In this document: piece after piece, positions 38,270-47,705 of the stretch | Layout of the letters: every line of letters begins with the position of its first letter | How positions within the stretch are numbered: position 1 is the stretch's first letter | DNA from: an uncultured SAR116 cluster alpha proteobacterium | GTDB taxonomy: Bacteria; Pseudomonadota; Alphaproteobacteria; Puniceispirillales; Marisalimonadaceae | Direction: 5' to 3' | Length of the DNA: 64,000 bases | NCBI GenBank assembly: GCA_902543145.1 | Contig: CACBXG010000007.1 | Location: 35,417-99,416, forward strand | Translations under genes and position numbers: made by a program | The notes under the pieces: model-generated | Databases searched by the model: none | Told to the model about the DNA's origin: nothing | The model's input: only the letters and a program-made list of their open reading frames with translations

Positions 38270-39208
38270 TTAATAACCTAGTTTTCTTTCTATTGTGTTA
38301 GGCGGTATTTCCCCATTTTCAATATGTTTTATTGCATTTGCAATTTGTTTGGCGGCAGTTTCAGGATTTGTTTCTGCAGCTACATGAGGCCAAATTCTTA
38401 TTTCTTTTAGATCCCACAGCTTACTCTCTTTTGGTAATGGTTCTTTACGGTAAACATCTAGTATTCCAGCTGAAATATGACCTGATTTACAGTTTTCAAT
38501 CAAATGTTCTTCCACTACTTGTTCTCCCCTTCCAGCATTTATGAAACATGAACCATGTTTCATGATTTTAAATGAAGAGTTATTAAAAATGTTATTTGTC
38601 TCGATTGTTAATGGGAGCAGACAAATATGAATGTCACAGGTTTCGAGAAGATATTTAAATTTATCTTTACCAATAAAACAATTTATACCAGGAATATTTT
38701 TTTGAGTTCTACTCCACCCATAAACTTTAAATCCTAATTGTTTCAGGTCTAAAGCAACAACACTACCTATGGCTCCAACACCATAAACCGCAATTTTTAA
38801 GGTAGTAAAGTTAATTTCCTTTCTAGGTTTATATATTTTATTTTTTTGCTGCGTATCATAACCAAATGTATCCCTAATGTAGTTGAGAATTGACATTACC
38901 ACCCAATGACTCATTGATTTCGCCATAAAAGGATCTACTACTCTAACAATCGGTATTTCATAATCAATTATGTTGTCTTTTAGTATGTGATCTACACCTT
39001 GACCTAAGGATATTAAACCCTTCAAGTTTTTTAATTTTTTTACTCTTTCAAGCGGTGCTTTCCACAATAGGGCAGTTATAGCATATTCTGCATGATCACT
39101 TAACAATGGCACTAAGGTAATTAATGGGTTATATACTTTTAACTTGTTTTCCCATTCTTTTTGCAACTCTAAATTACTTTGATTACTATAAAAAGCAACA
39201 ACCGACAT
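38270..39208 (-). CDS. GhrA-like glyoxylate/hydroxypyruvate reductase
   Basis: A 312-residue hydroxyacid dehydrogenase closest in pattern to GhrA: NAD(P) motif VYGVGAIGSVVA near residue 140, catalytic Arg in NAGRGEQVVEE near 230 and a C-terminal WPHVAAETNP instead of the usual SPHIA. GhrA reduces glyoxylate and hydroxypyruvate. The track start is a TTG at 39220; I prefer the ATG at 39208, which lies 7 bases after a GGA and gives MSVVAFYSN, like GhrA N-termini. It heads the operon with the aldolase and a second dehydrogenase. Confidence 0.85.
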   Translation of the reverse strand: MSVVAFYSNQSNLELQKEWENKLKVYNPLITLVPLLSDHAEYAITALLWKAPLERVKKLKNLKGLISLGQGVDHILKDNIIDYEIPIVRVVDPFMAKSMSHWVVMSILNYIRDTFGYDTQQKNKIYKPRKEINFTTLKIAVYGVGAIGSVVALDLKQLGFKVYGWSRTQKNIPGINCFIGKDKFKYLLETCDIHICLLPLTIETNNIFNNSSFKIMKHGSCFINAGRGEQVVEEHLIENCKSGHISAGILDVYRKEPLPKESKLWDLKEIRIWPHVAAETNPETAAKQIANAIKHIENGEIPPNTIERKLGY

Positions 39209-39271
39209 CATCAATTCCAAATTCTAATAATTAAGTCTGAAAAGTATATATTTTAAAACTCCTGAGGTAAT

Positions 39272-39346
39272 GGTGGAGCTAAGGGGGGTCGAACCCCTGA
39301 CCTCTACACTGCCAGTGTAGCGCTCTCCCAACTGAGCTATAGCCCC
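39272..39346 (-). tRNA. tRNA-Ala (GGC)
   Basis: The minus strand reads GGGGCTATAGCTCAGTTGGG... with acceptor GGGGCTA pairing with TAGCTCC (one G-T pair), anticodon arm CTACA-CTGGCAG-TGTAG giving GGC, and a T-arm with GGTTCGACCC and encoded CCA. It lies between the FYDLN-protein gene and ghrA; the FYDLN / tRNA-Ala / aroA neighbourhood is common in Alphaproteobacteria. Confidence 0.96.
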
Positions 39347-39355
39347 AAAAATATT

Positions 39356-39781
39356 TTAATTCTTGTCATCGTCATTTATTTCTACGTCAATACTATTATC
39401 ATCATCATTTATTTCTACATCAATACTATTATCATCCTCTGTAATTTCATCATCATGAATGAAAGAAATATCGTCTTCTTCATCAACTAATGTATTTTGA
39501 TCATCTTTATTTATTTCAAGTAATGGATCATCGTCACTTACAACTTCAGCATCAGAATCGATCTCAATATCATCAATGTTTTCAATATCATCTGTTAAAT
39601 CATCTTTATTTTCAAGTGATGACTTTGAAGGAACACTTTTACCTTTTCTTGTTCTTAAATGATCGTTGGGGTCAAATTCAGCACCACAATAGGGGCAAAT
39701 AATAGGAAATTTATTAAGATCATAAAATTTTTTTCCACAGGCTTGACAAGTTTTCTTCATACCCCATTCTGGTTTTGCCAT
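39356..39781 (-). CDS. TIGR02300/FYDLN-acid domain protein
   Basis: A 141-residue protein with an N-terminal zinc ribbon CQACGKKFYDLNKFPIICPYC (two CxxC pairs) containing the diagnostic FYDLN, followed by a strongly acidic, probably disordered tail of Asp, Glu and Ile. The family is confined to Alphaproteobacteria; its function is unknown, though a nucleic-acid or RNA-polymerase role has been suggested from such zinc-ribbon/acidic designs. The tail ends in two copies of an 11-residue repeat (DDNSIDVEIND). Confidence 0.9.
   Translation of the reverse strand: MAKPEWGMKKTCQACGKKFYDLNKFPIICPYCGAEFDPNDHLRTRKGKSVPSKSSLENKDDLTDDIENIDDIEIDSDAEVVSDDDPLLEINKDDQNTLVDEEDDISFIHDDEITEDDNSIDVEINDDDNSIDVEINDDDKN
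39371..39436. repeat. Two tandem 33-nt units in the FYDLN gene
   Basis: Two adjacent 33-base units, 31 of 33 identical, encode DDNSIDVEIND twice in the acidic tail. A recent in-frame duplication; units of this type can change copy number by slippage. Confidence 0.9.
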
Positions 39782-39861
39782 GGCTAATCTCCTTAGTAAA
39801 TATTTCCTAATATTGGAATAGACTTAAATTATTGAATATGTCAAAAGTTTTTTTAAGAAAT

Positions 39862-39890
39862 TTGTTAACTTTTGCCAAATTAAATATATA
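39862..39890 (+). promoter_or_regulatory. Candidate sigma-70 promoter for aroA-cmk-rpsA
   Basis: TTGTTA and TATATA are spaced 17 bases apart, 35 bases before the aroA start, in the 143-base gap between divergent genes. Spacing is ideal; the AT-rich background lowers confidence. Confidence 0.35.
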
Positions 39891-39924
39891 TTAAGCTTTT
39901 ACCAATTCAGGAAAAAATTTATAC

Positions 39925-41253
39925 ATGAGTTCTATCTCCTCAAATAAATCTTTAAACTTATCAGGTGTTATCAATGTGCCTGGAGACAAATCAATTTCTC
40001 ATCGTGCTCTCATAATAGGATCATTAGTGACAGGTAAAGTTAAAATTAAAAACCTTCTTGAAAGCGATGATGTTATTGCAACATCAGAGGCATTAAAAAC
40101 TTTAGGAATAAAAATAAAAAAGAATAAAAATATTTGGGAAGTCCTTGGTTGTGGAATCGGAAATTTATCTGGTTCTGATTATAGGTTAGATATGGGTAAT
40201 TCAGGAACTGGATCAAGATTGCTTATGGGACTAATAGCTGGGTCTGATGTTGAAGCAACAATTTTAGGAGATGAATCTTTGTCGAAAAGACCAATGAAAA
40301 GAATAATTAAACCACTCTTAAAAACTGGAGCAATTTTTGATAATCCAATTAATGACAATTTACCAATTAAAATTAGAGGCTCTAAAATTCCATTACCACT
40401 TGAATACAACAGTCCGGTTGCTTCAGCTCAAATAAAATCCAGTATTCTATTGGCCGGATTATCTTCAATAGGAAATACAACAGTTATTGAACCTGCTTTG
40501 TCAAGAGATCACACTGAAAGAATGTTAAAATATTTGGGAGCTGAAATTACTACTACAAAATTATCTAATTCTTCTTGGAAAATTACTTTAAAAGGCTTGC
40601 CTTCGCTTAAACCACTTGACATTGAAATTCCTTCAGATCCGTCAAGTGCAGCGTTTCCTATAGTAGCTTCAATAATAACACCTAATAGTAAGGTTAAAGT
40701 AGTGAATGTATGTGTGAATGATTTAAGGATGGGCTTATATAAAAGCCTCATAGAAATGGGAGCAAATATTTCATTTTCAAACAGACGAGAAATAAATGGT
40801 GAACCAATTGCAGATGTTTCTGCAAAGTATAGTATCCTTAAAGGAATTAATATTCCAAAGTCAAGAGTTGCTTCTATGATAGATGAATTTCCAATACTTT
40901 CTATAGCTGCTATTAGAGCGTTTGGTGAAACAAAGATGGAAGGTATTGAGGAACTTAGATTTAAAGAGACTGATAGAATCCATGCAATGAGTGAGGGTAT
41001 AAGATCAGTTGGTATCGAAACAAAAGAAAAAAAAGATAGTATGATTATAAAGGGTAAAGGATCAGAATATTCTATAAATGGAAACGTTACAATCAAATCT
41101 AGATTGGACCATAGAATTGCTATGTCGTTTTTATGTTTAGGATTAATAACTGAAAATCCTATAAAAGTGCTGGATACTGATACTATAAACTCATCTTTTC
41201 CTTCATTTTTTGAAATAATGAATAAAATTGGTGCTAATTTGATACGTACATAG
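39925..41253 (+). CDS. aroA: 3-phosphoshikimate 1-carboxyvinyltransferase (EPSP synthase)
   Basis: A 442-residue EPSP synthase that joins PEP and shikimate-3-phosphate in the aromatic pathway. GDKSISHRALI near residue 20, the nucleotide/PEP loop DMGNSGTGSRLLMGL near 90, and SRDHTERML near 190 are present. The overall pattern resembles class II (CP4-like) enzymes, but the loop keeps Gly (NSGTG) where CP4 has Ala. It starts a plus-strand block aroA-cmk-rpsA-ihfB that continues into trpFBA-accD-folC, supplying chorismate upstream of tryptophan. Confidence 0.97.
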   Translation: MSSISSNKSLNLSGVINVPGDKSISHRALIIGSLVTGKVKIKNLLESDDVIATSEALKTLGIKIKKNKNIWEVLGCGIGNLSGSDYRLDMGNSGTGSRLLMGLIAGSDVEATILGDESLSKRPMKRIIKPLLKTGAIFDNPINDNLPIKIRGSKIPLPLEYNSPVASAQIKSSILLAGLSSIGNTTVIEPALSRDHTERMLKYLGAEITTTKLSNSSWKITLKGLPSLKPLDIEIPSDPSSAAFPIVASIITPNSKVKVVNVCVNDLRMGLYKSLIEMGANISFSNRREINGEPIADVSAKYSILKGINIPKSRVASMIDEFPILSIAAIRAFGETKMEGIEELRFKETDRIHAMSEGIRSVGIETKEKKDSMIIKGKGSEYSINGNVTIKSRLDHRIAMSFLCLGLITENPIKVLDTDTINSSFPSFFEIMNKIGANLIRT

Positions 41254-41295
41254 ATAGATAAGTAAAATATTTTAATATAAAAAAAGATAGCTTTA

Positions 41296-41949
41296 ATGAT
41301 AGAGATTGCAATAGATGGAACCGCTGCATCCGGCAAAGGTACTTTAGCTAAAAAATTGGCTAAAAAATATGGTTTTGTACATTTAGATACAGGACTTTTG
41401 TATAGAAAAGTTGCTAGTGAGTTAATTGTTAAAAAAAAGCATACTTCTACAAATTTAGAAAATTATAGCTTTGAAATCGCAAGAAATTTAAATTTTATAG
41501 AATTAAGAAAAGAAAATTTAAGATCAGAAGAAATTGCTAAACTAGCATCTCTTATTGCGACTTATCCTAAATTAAGAGAAATATTAAGTTCAAAACAAAA
41601 AGAATTTGTAGATAATAGCAAAACAAAATTTCATGGCTGTATCCTTGATGGTAGGGATATTGGTACAAAAATTCTTCCAAATGCTGATTTCAAATTTTTT
41701 ATTGATGCATTCATAGAAATTAGAGCAAAAAGAAGATTATTAGAAAAAAACATATCTTTCTTGCATGAAAATGATGAAAAGTGTATGTTGCAATCTTTGA
41801 TTAGAGAAATGAAAGAAAGAGATAAGTTAGATAGTAGTAGAATAACATCACCTCTTGTTCCAGCTGTTGATGCGCATGTAATTGATACAAGTTTTATTGA
41901 TGCTGATGAATTATTATTAAAGGTGACTAAAATAATAGAAGGAATTTGA
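41296..41949 (+). CDS. cmk: Cytidylate kinase
   Basis: A 217-residue P-loop kinase that phosphorylates CMP/dCMP. The P-loop AIDGTAASGKGTLAKKLAKK starts at residue 4; LDTGLLYRKVA near 33 and DGRDIGTKILPNADFKFF near 117 are typical. Between aroA (42 bases) and rpsA (92 bases), the common proteobacterial order. Confidence 0.97.
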   Translation: MIEIAIDGTAASGKGTLAKKLAKKYGFVHLDTGLLYRKVASELIVKKKHTSTNLENYSFEIARNLNFIELRKENLRSEEIAKLASLIATYPKLREILSSKQKEFVDNSKTKFHGCILDGRDIGTKILPNADFKFFIDAFIEIRAKRRLLEKNISFLHENDEKCMLQSLIREMKERDKLDSSRITSPLVPAVDAHVIDTSFIDADELLLKVTKIIEGI

Positions 41950-42041
41950 AGTTTTATCAAAATATATTCATTGATTTCTTGACTTTCCATATTTATAACA
42001 TCTAAAAAATGCAAATTGTAGACTTTATATAGGAGAAAATA

Positions 42042-43751
42042 TTGACTCAAACTGAAACCACTGCCAAACCTTCACAAGAAAGCTTCTCAGAGTTATTAGA
42101 CCAAAGCTTTCAAGAAATGACAAGTATTGAAGGTTCAGTAGTATCTGGAACGGTAATTTCTATTGAAAAAGATATCATTATAATCGATGTTGGTTTAAAA
42201 TGTGAAGGTCGTGTTCCTTTAAGAGAATTTGGAAATAATGGAGAAGAAGCGAAGATTAATGTTGGTGACACAGTTGAGGTATATATAGAAAGACTTGAAG
42301 ATATTAATGGCCAAGCAATATTAAGTAGAGAAAAAGCAAGAAGAGAGGAAGCTTGGGTAAATCTTGAGGTTGCTCTTGAAAAACAACAAAGAGTAAACGG
42401 TATTATTTTTGGAAAAGTCAAGGGAGGTTTTACTGTTGATTTAGAAGGTGCAACAGCTTTTTTACCTGGAAGTCAAGTAGATATTCGTCCTATTAAAGAT
42501 CTCGGTGTGTTAATGGGAACACCTCAACCCTTTCAAATACTCAAAATGGATAGAAGAAGGGGTAATATCGTTGTTTCAAGAAGAGCAGTATTGGAAGACA
42601 GCAGAGCTGAAGCTAGAACTGAACTAGTTGCAAATCTACAAGAGGGTCAAGTTTTGCAAGGTGTTATTAAAAATATTACAGATTACGGTGCATTTGTCGA
42701 TTTAGGTGGTGTTGATGGTTTATTGCATGTAACTGATATTTCATGGAAAAGAATCAACCATCCATCTGAAGCGCTTCAAGTGGGCGAGTCTGTTCAAGTC
42801 AAAGTTATAAAATTCAATGATGAAACACAGAGAATATCACTTGGAATAAAACAACTTACTGAGGATCCATGGCTTAAAGTATTTGAAAGGTTTCCTGTAG
42901 GTGCAAAAATGTCAGGAATTGTTACTAATATTACTGATTATGGTTCTTTCGTTGAATTAGAGGACGGTATTGAAGGATTAGTTCATGTATCAGAGATGAG
43001 TTGGACCAAGAAAAACGTTCATCCTGGAAAAATTGTATCTACCTCAGAAAAAGTTGAGGTAATGGTGCTAGAGATTGATGTTCAAAAAAGAAGAATTTCT
43101 CTTGGCATAAAACAATGTGTAGAGAATCCTTGGGAAAAATTTAAAAAAATAAATAAAGTTGATGACATTATTGATGGTGAGATTAGGAATATAACTGAAT
43201 TTGGTCTTTTTATAGCTCTTACAGAGGATATAGATGGTCTGGTACACCTATCAGATATAAGCTGGGATGGTAACGGTGATGAACTTATTAAAAACTATGT
43301 AAAAGGTTCAACTATTCAAGCTAAAATACTAGATATAGACGTTGAAAAAGAAAGAATATCTCTTGGCATTAAACAACTTACAGAGGATATTGCTGCTACT
43401 GAAATCGACAACATTAGAAAAGGTTCAACAGTTACTTGTACAATTTCTGAAATAAATGAAAATGGTTTAGAAGTTAATGTAGGCGATAAATTAAAAGGTT
43501 TTATTAGGAAAAATGATTTATCACGCGAAAGAGCAGATCAAAAGACAGATCGTTATGGTCTTGGTGATAAAGTTGATGCTACTGTTACTAATATTGATAA
43601 AAAAACCAAAAAAATTTCTCTTTCAATCAAGGCTAAAGAAATTGAAGAAGAAAAGAAAGCCATGGCAGAGTACGGATCATCTGATAGTGGAGCAAGTTTA
43701 GGTGATATATTAGGAGCAGCACTGGCGAAAAAAGATGAGAAATCCTCCTAA
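42042..43751 (+). CDS. rpsA: 30S ribosomal protein S1
   Basis: A 569-residue S1 with six successive OB-type S1 repeats, seen from recurring ...FGxFVxLxxxxxGLVHxSDISW and ISLGIKQ segments. S1 binds mRNA and unfolds structured leaders. The start codon is TTG (42042), 9 bases after AGGAG; the first residues MTQTETT are variable. ihfB follows after 11 bases, a highly conserved pair. Confidence 0.97.
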   Translation: MTQTETTAKPSQESFSELLDQSFQEMTSIEGSVVSGTVISIEKDIIIIDVGLKCEGRVPLREFGNNGEEAKINVGDTVEVYIERLEDINGQAILSREKARREEAWVNLEVALEKQQRVNGIIFGKVKGGFTVDLEGATAFLPGSQVDIRPIKDLGVLMGTPQPFQILKMDRRRGNIVVSRRAVLEDSRAEARTELVANLQEGQVLQGVIKNITDYGAFVDLGGVDGLLHVTDISWKRINHPSEALQVGESVQVKVIKFNDETQRISLGIKQLTEDPWLKVFERFPVGAKMSGIVTNITDYGSFVELEDGIEGLVHVSEMSWTKKNVHPGKIVSTSEKVEVMVLEIDVQKRRISLGIKQCVENPWEKFKKINKVDDIIDGEIRNITEFGLFIALTEDIDGLVHLSDISWDGNGDELIKNYVKGSTIQAKILDIDVEKERISLGIKQLTEDIAATEIDNIRKGSTVTCTISEINENGLEVNVGDKLKGFIRKNDLSRERADQKTDRYGLGDKVDATVTNIDKKTKKISLSIKAKEIEEEKKAMAEYGSSDSGASLGDILGAALAKKDEKSS

Positions 43752-43762
43752 AAGGTGTTATT

Positions 43763-44041
43763 TTGAATAAATCAGATCTTATAATTAAAATTGCAAATCT
43801 AAACGCAAGCATTTATCAAAAAGATGCAACTAAAATTGTGAACGTTTTTTTTGATACCATAACCAAAGCTCTTTCTAGAAATGAAAGAGTTGAATTACGA
43901 GGTTTTGGAGTTTTCGATGTAAAAAAAAGAAAAGCACGCATTGCAAGAAATCCAAAAAATGGCGCCGCTGTAGCCGTTCCAGAAAAAAATGTGCCCTATT
44001 TCAGAATGGGTAAAGGCATGAAAGATCGTTTAAATAAATAA
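43763..44041 (+). CDS. ihfB: Integration host factor beta subunit
   Basis: A 92-residue HU/IHF-family DNA-bending protein. RVELRGFGVFDVKKRKARIARNPKNG carries the beta-arm signature of the IHF/HU family, and FRMGKGMKDRLN the C-terminus. It lies right after rpsA, which identifies it as the beta subunit rather than HU. The start is TTG (43763). It forms a heterodimer with IhfA, which is not in this window. Confidence 0.93.
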   Translation: MNKSDLIIKIANLNASIYQKDATKIVNVFFDTITKALSRNERVELRGFGVFDVKKRKARIARNPKNGAAVAVPEKNVPYFRMGKGMKDRLNK

Positions 44042-44086
44042 CTATATTCTTAAATTTTCTAGTACTAAAAAAATATCTAATTTAAA

Positions 44087-44728
44087 ATGAATAGTCTATT
44101 TGAAATCAAAGTTTGTGGTATAAATGATATAACATCAATGAACACAGCACTTAAATGTAAAGTGGATTATATAGGATTGGTTTTTTATCAAAATTCACCA
44201 CGAAACGTCTCGATTAATCTATCTAAAGAATTACTTAAATCAAGAAACAAAATAACTAAAATAGTAGCCCTCACTGTTGACCCTAATGATGATTTTTTAA
44301 ATGAAATTAAAAAAATTATTAATCCTGACTATATACAACTTCACGGAAACGAAAATTCTAGAAGATGTCTTGACATTAAACACAAAATAAATATTCCTTT
44401 GATAAAAGGTATCAATGTTAAGAATAAAATTGATCTAATAAGAAAAAATAAAGAATTTGAGGATATTTGTGATATCCTGTTATTTGACGCTCAATCTGAA
44501 TCCTTACCAGGTGGTAATGGTAAAAAATTTGACTGGGATATCCTTAAGGACTTTAAATCTAAAAAAAAATGGATGCTTGCAGGAGGTTTAAACATAGAAA
44601 ATATAGAAAATGCCATTGATATTACTAAAGCACCAGCAATTGATATTTCTTCGGGTCTGGAAATTAGGAAAGGTCTAAAAGATCCTCAATTAATTAAAGA
44701 TTTTGTAATAAAATGTAAAAGTTTATGA
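44087..44728 (+). CDS. trpF: Phosphoribosylanthranilate isomerase
   Basis: A 213-residue (beta-alpha)8 isomerase of tryptophan synthesis. [15 protein letters not shown] at the N-terminus carries the catalytic Cys-Gly-x-x segment, YIQLHGNE near residue 85 the strand 4 motif, and [11 protein letters not shown] near 142 the phosphate-binding region. Followed by trpB 10 bases later and then trpA: the usual trpF-trpB-trpA cluster. trpC/D/E are elsewhere. Confidence 0.95.
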   Translation: MNSLFEIKVCGINDITSMNTALKCKVDYIGLVFYQNSPRNVSINLSKELLKSRNKITKIVALTVDPNDDFLNEIKKIINPDYIQLHGNENSRRCLDIKHKINIPLIKGINVKNKIDLIRKNKEFEDICDILLFDAQSESLPGGNGKKFDWDILKDFKSKKKWMLAGGLNIENIENAIDITKAPAIDISSGLEIRKGLKDPQLIKDFVIKCKSL

Positions 44729-44738
44729 TGGCTTACTT

Positions 44739-45956
44739 ATGACGAAAATGAATTTAAATAGCTTAAGAACTGGTCCAGATGCTTACGGTAAATTTGGTAT
44801 TCATGGTGGAAGATTTGTAGCTGAAACTCTAATGCCATTAATTTTGGATGTTGAAAATGCATATGAAAAGGCAATAAAGGATCAGTCTTTCATTAATGAA
44901 TTAGATATGTATAGAAGAGATTATATTGGAAGGCCTAGTCCATTATATTTTGCAGAAAGACTTACTGAACATTTTGGTGGAGCTAAAATTTATTTGAAAA
45001 GAGATGAACTCAATCACACTGGTGCTCATAAAATTAATAATGTTATAGGTCAAATATTATTAGCAAAAAATATGGGTAAAAATAAAATTATTGCTGAAAC
45101 CGGAGCGGGTCAACATGGAGTTGCTACAGCAACTGCATGTGCCCTTTTTGGTTTTGAGTGTGAAGTCTTTATGGGTGCAAAAGATATTGAGCGTCAAAAA
45201 CCAAATGTACAAAGAATGCAACTATTAGGCGCAAAAATTAATCCAGTAACCTCGGGCACAGGCACATTAAAGGATGCAATGAATGATGCTTTAAGATTCT
45301 GGGTAAGTAATGCAAATACTCATTTTTATATTATTGGAACTGCAGCTGGACCACATCCATATCCTAAAATGGTTAGAGATTTTCAATCAATAATAGGTGA
45401 AGAGGCCAAAAAGCAAATTTTAGAAAAAGAAAATCAACTTCCAAATGCTCTAGTTGCGTGCATTGGAGGAGGATCAAATGCACTAGGTTTGTTTCATCCT
45501 TTCCTTGATGATGAGGAGGTTGAAATATTTGGAGTTGAAGCAGCAGGTAAAGGACTGAATTCTAATTTGCACGCTGCATCTCTTACTGCTGGTTCACCAG
45601 GAGTGCTGCATGGAAATAGAACTTATTTACTTCAAGATGATGATGGTCAAATAATTGATGCTCATTCTATATCTGCAGGTTTGGATTATCCTGGTATCGG
45701 GCCAGAACACTCGTGGCTTCATGATATTGGTAGAATTAAATATTTGTCAACTACAGATGATCAGAGTTTGGATGCTTTTAAGTTATGTAGCAGCTTGGAA
45801 GGTATAATTCCTGCTCTTGAACCTGCTCATGCCCTACATATTACAGGAAAACTAGCTTCTGAGAGAAAAGGCCAAATTATAATTATGAATATGTGTGGTA
45901 GAGGAGACAAAGATTTGTCATCTGTGTTACCATTAATAATGAAAAACGATACTTAA
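44739..45956 (+). CDS. trpB: Tryptophan synthase beta chain
   Basis: A 405-residue PLP enzyme that joins indole and serine. [17 protein letters not shown] near residue 87 contains the PLP-binding Lys, [12 protein letters not shown] near 122 the phosphate loop and [10 protein letters not shown] near 244 another cofactor loop. Standard length. trpA follows 8 bases later; the two proteins form the alpha2beta2 complex. Confidence 0.98.
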   Translation: MTKMNLNSLRTGPDAYGKFGIHGGRFVAETLMPLILDVENAYEKAIKDQSFINELDMYRRDYIGRPSPLYFAERLTEHFGGAKIYLKRDELNHTGAHKINNVIGQILLAKNMGKNKIIAETGAGQHGVATATACALFGFECEVFMGAKDIERQKPNVQRMQLLGAKINPVTSGTGTLKDAMNDALRFWVSNANTHFYIIGTAAGPHPYPKMVRDFQSIIGEEAKKQILEKENQLPNALVACIGGGSNALGLFHPFLDDEEVEIFGVEAAGKGLNSNLHAASLTAGSPGVLHGNRTYLLQDDDGQIIDAHSISAGLDYPGIGPEHSWLHDIGRIKYLSTTDDQSLDAFKLCSSLEGIIPALEPAHALHITGKLASERKGQIIIMNMCGRGDKDLSSVLPLIMKNDT

Positions 45957-45964
45957 TATAAACT

Positions 45965-46783
45965 ATGAATCGTATAAAAAAAACTTTTAATAAATTAAAT
46001 AAAGAAAATAAAAAAGCCTTAGGAATTTTTATAACCGCTGGTGACCCTAATTTTGAAAACTCCTTGAAACTCATTACTAATCTGCCTGATAATGGCGCAG
46101 ATTTTATTGAAATTGGCATGCCGTTTTCAGACCCCATGGCGGATGGACCATCAATACAATTATCAAGTCAAAGAGCTCTTAAATCAGGTATGAACATTAA
46201 AAAATGTTTATCACTAATTAAAATTTTTAGAGAAAAAAATATTCATACGCCTCTTATTTTGATGGGATATTACAACCCAATTTATAAGTTTGGAAAAGAA
46301 AAATTTATTAAAAAATGTATAGAGTTCGGTGTAGATGCACTTATCATTGTAGACTTACCTCCTGAAGAAGATGATGAGTTTTATTTTGAAGCTGAAAAAA
46401 ATAACTTATCTATGATAAGATTAGTGACCCCTACCACTGATGAAAAAAGACTTAAAAAGATTTTGTTAAATGCTTCTGGATTTGTGTATTATGTCTCAAT
46501 AACCGGCATAACTGGTACCCAAGCCCCTAATATTAAAAACGTACAAGATAATATAAAAAAAATTAAACAGGTTACAGACTTACCAATTGTTATTGGGTTT
46601 GGGATAAGATCACCAGGTCAAGCAACTTTGATGTCAGATGTATCTGACGGTATTGTTATTGGATCTGCAGTAGTTGATTTAATTAAAAAAAGTATAGATG
46701 GTGAGGGTGTTTCAGGCGGTGAAGAATTAACGACATGTTTAGACTTTACTAAAGAAATATCAAAAGCTTTAAAACATAATTAA
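45965..46783 (+). CDS. trpA: Tryptophan synthase alpha chain
   Basis: A 272-residue TIM barrel that cleaves indole-3-glycerol phosphate. The catalytic Glu is in FIEIGMPFSDPMADGP near residue 50, Asp60-equivalent within the same segment, and GITGTQAPN near 182 and IGFGIRSPGQ near 216 form the phosphate site. Followed by accD after 45 bases; trpFBA-accD-folC is a conserved alphaproteobacterial order. Confidence 0.98.
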   Translation: MNRIKKTFNKLNKENKKALGIFITAGDPNFENSLKLITNLPDNGADFIEIGMPFSDPMADGPSIQLSSQRALKSGMNIKKCLSLIKIFREKNIHTPLILMGYYNPIYKFGKEKFIKKCIEFGVDALIIVDLPPEEDDEFYFEAEKNNLSMIRLVTPTTDEKRLKKILLNASGFVYYVSITGITGTQAPNIKNVQDNIKKIKQVTDLPIVIGFGIRSPGQATLMSDVSDGIVIGSAVVDLIKKSIDGEGVSGGEELTTCLDFTKEISKALKHN

Positions 46784-46828
46784 GCCTTATTTATTTGGTT
46801 AAATAATATTTTAAAAAAGGAAAGATAA

Positions 46829-47683
46829 TTGAATTGGATTAAAGAGACAGTTTTACCTAAGTTTAAAGCTTTTGTTAAAATAAAAGAACCAGAGGAAGTA
46901 TTGTGGGTAAAATGCAAATCTTGTTCTCAAATGATATTTCACAAAGAATTTTCTTCAAATCATAATGTTTGTAAAACATGTGGTTATCATGATCACTTAT
47001 CAGCAAGAGAAAGAATTGAATTTCTTCTTGATAAAGACTCGATAGAAAATATTACAATACCAAAACCAAAATTAGATCCATTAAATTTTAAAGATAAAAA
47101 AAAATATAGCGATAGAATAAAAGATGCTCAAAGCAAAACAAAACTAGATGATGCTTTGTTAGTTAGTTTTGGATTCATTGACAAAACACCAGTAATCTTG
47201 GCATGTTTTGATTTTGCATTTATGGCTGGATCAATGGGAAGATATGTAGGAGATGGATTAATTTTAGCCTCTGAAGAAGCTATAAAAAGAAAATGTTCTC
47301 TTATAGTAGTTCCATCTTCAGGTGGTGCAAGAATGCAAGAAGGCATATTTTCCTTAATGCAAATGCCTAGATCAACAATTGCAATTAATAAAATAAAAAA
47401 AGCAAAGCTTCCATATATAGTTTTACACACAAATCCAACTACTGGTGGTGTTACAGCAAGCTTTGCTATGCTTGGTGATATTCATATTGCAGAACCAGGA
47501 GCTATTATTGGATTTGCTGGTAGAAGAGTTATTGAAGAAACAGTTAAAGAAAAATTACCTGAAGATTTTCAAACAGCTGAATATTTAAAATCTCATGGTA
47601 TGATAGATATTGTTGTTCCTAGATCAGAACAAAAAACTAAAATTTCAAAAATTTTAAAATCTCTAACTTTTTATTTAAATTAG
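46829..47683 (+). CDS. accD: Acetyl-CoA carboxylase carboxyltransferase beta subunit
   Basis: A 284-residue crotonase-fold carboxyltransferase subunit, starting at a TTG (46829). The N-terminal zinc ribbon CKSC...CKTCGYHD (residues about 27-50) and the SSGGARMQEGIFSLMQM loop near 170 are typical. With AccA it makes malonyl-CoA, the first step of fatty acid synthesis. It sits between trpA and folC; the 45-base gap contains a short AT-only inverted repeat. Confidence 0.97.
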   Translation: MNWIKETVLPKFKAFVKIKEPEEVLWVKCKSCSQMIFHKEFSSNHNVCKTCGYHDHLSARERIEFLLDKDSIENITIPKPKLDPLNFKDKKKYSDRIKDAQSKTKLDDALLVSFGFIDKTPVILACFDFAFMAGSMGRYVGDGLILASEEAIKRKCSLIVVPSSGGARMQEGIFSLMQMPRSTIAINKIKKAKLPYIVLHTNPTTGGVTASFAMLGDIHIAEPGAIIGFAGRRVIEETVKEKLPEDFQTAEYLKSHGMIDIVVPRSEQKTKISKILKSLTFYLN

Positions 47684-47705
47684 CACTACAAATTTTTAAT
47701 TTAAA

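Noticed and set aside
40509-41336. Minus-strand ORF of 275 aa opposite aroA
   Set aside because: It lies wholly antisense to aroA and cmk, is Ile/Phe/Ser-rich with no motif, and is the reverse-frame shadow of a strongly conserved gene.
41631-42050. Minus-strand ORF of 139 aa opposite cmk
   Set aside because: Antisense shadow of cmk with no ribosome site or recognisable domain.
46787-46806. Hairpin TTATTTA-N6-TAAATAA between trpA and accD
   Set aside because: The stem is A/T only with no G-C pair and no clean U-tract; chance hairpins of this kind are common in this sequence, so I do not call a terminator.
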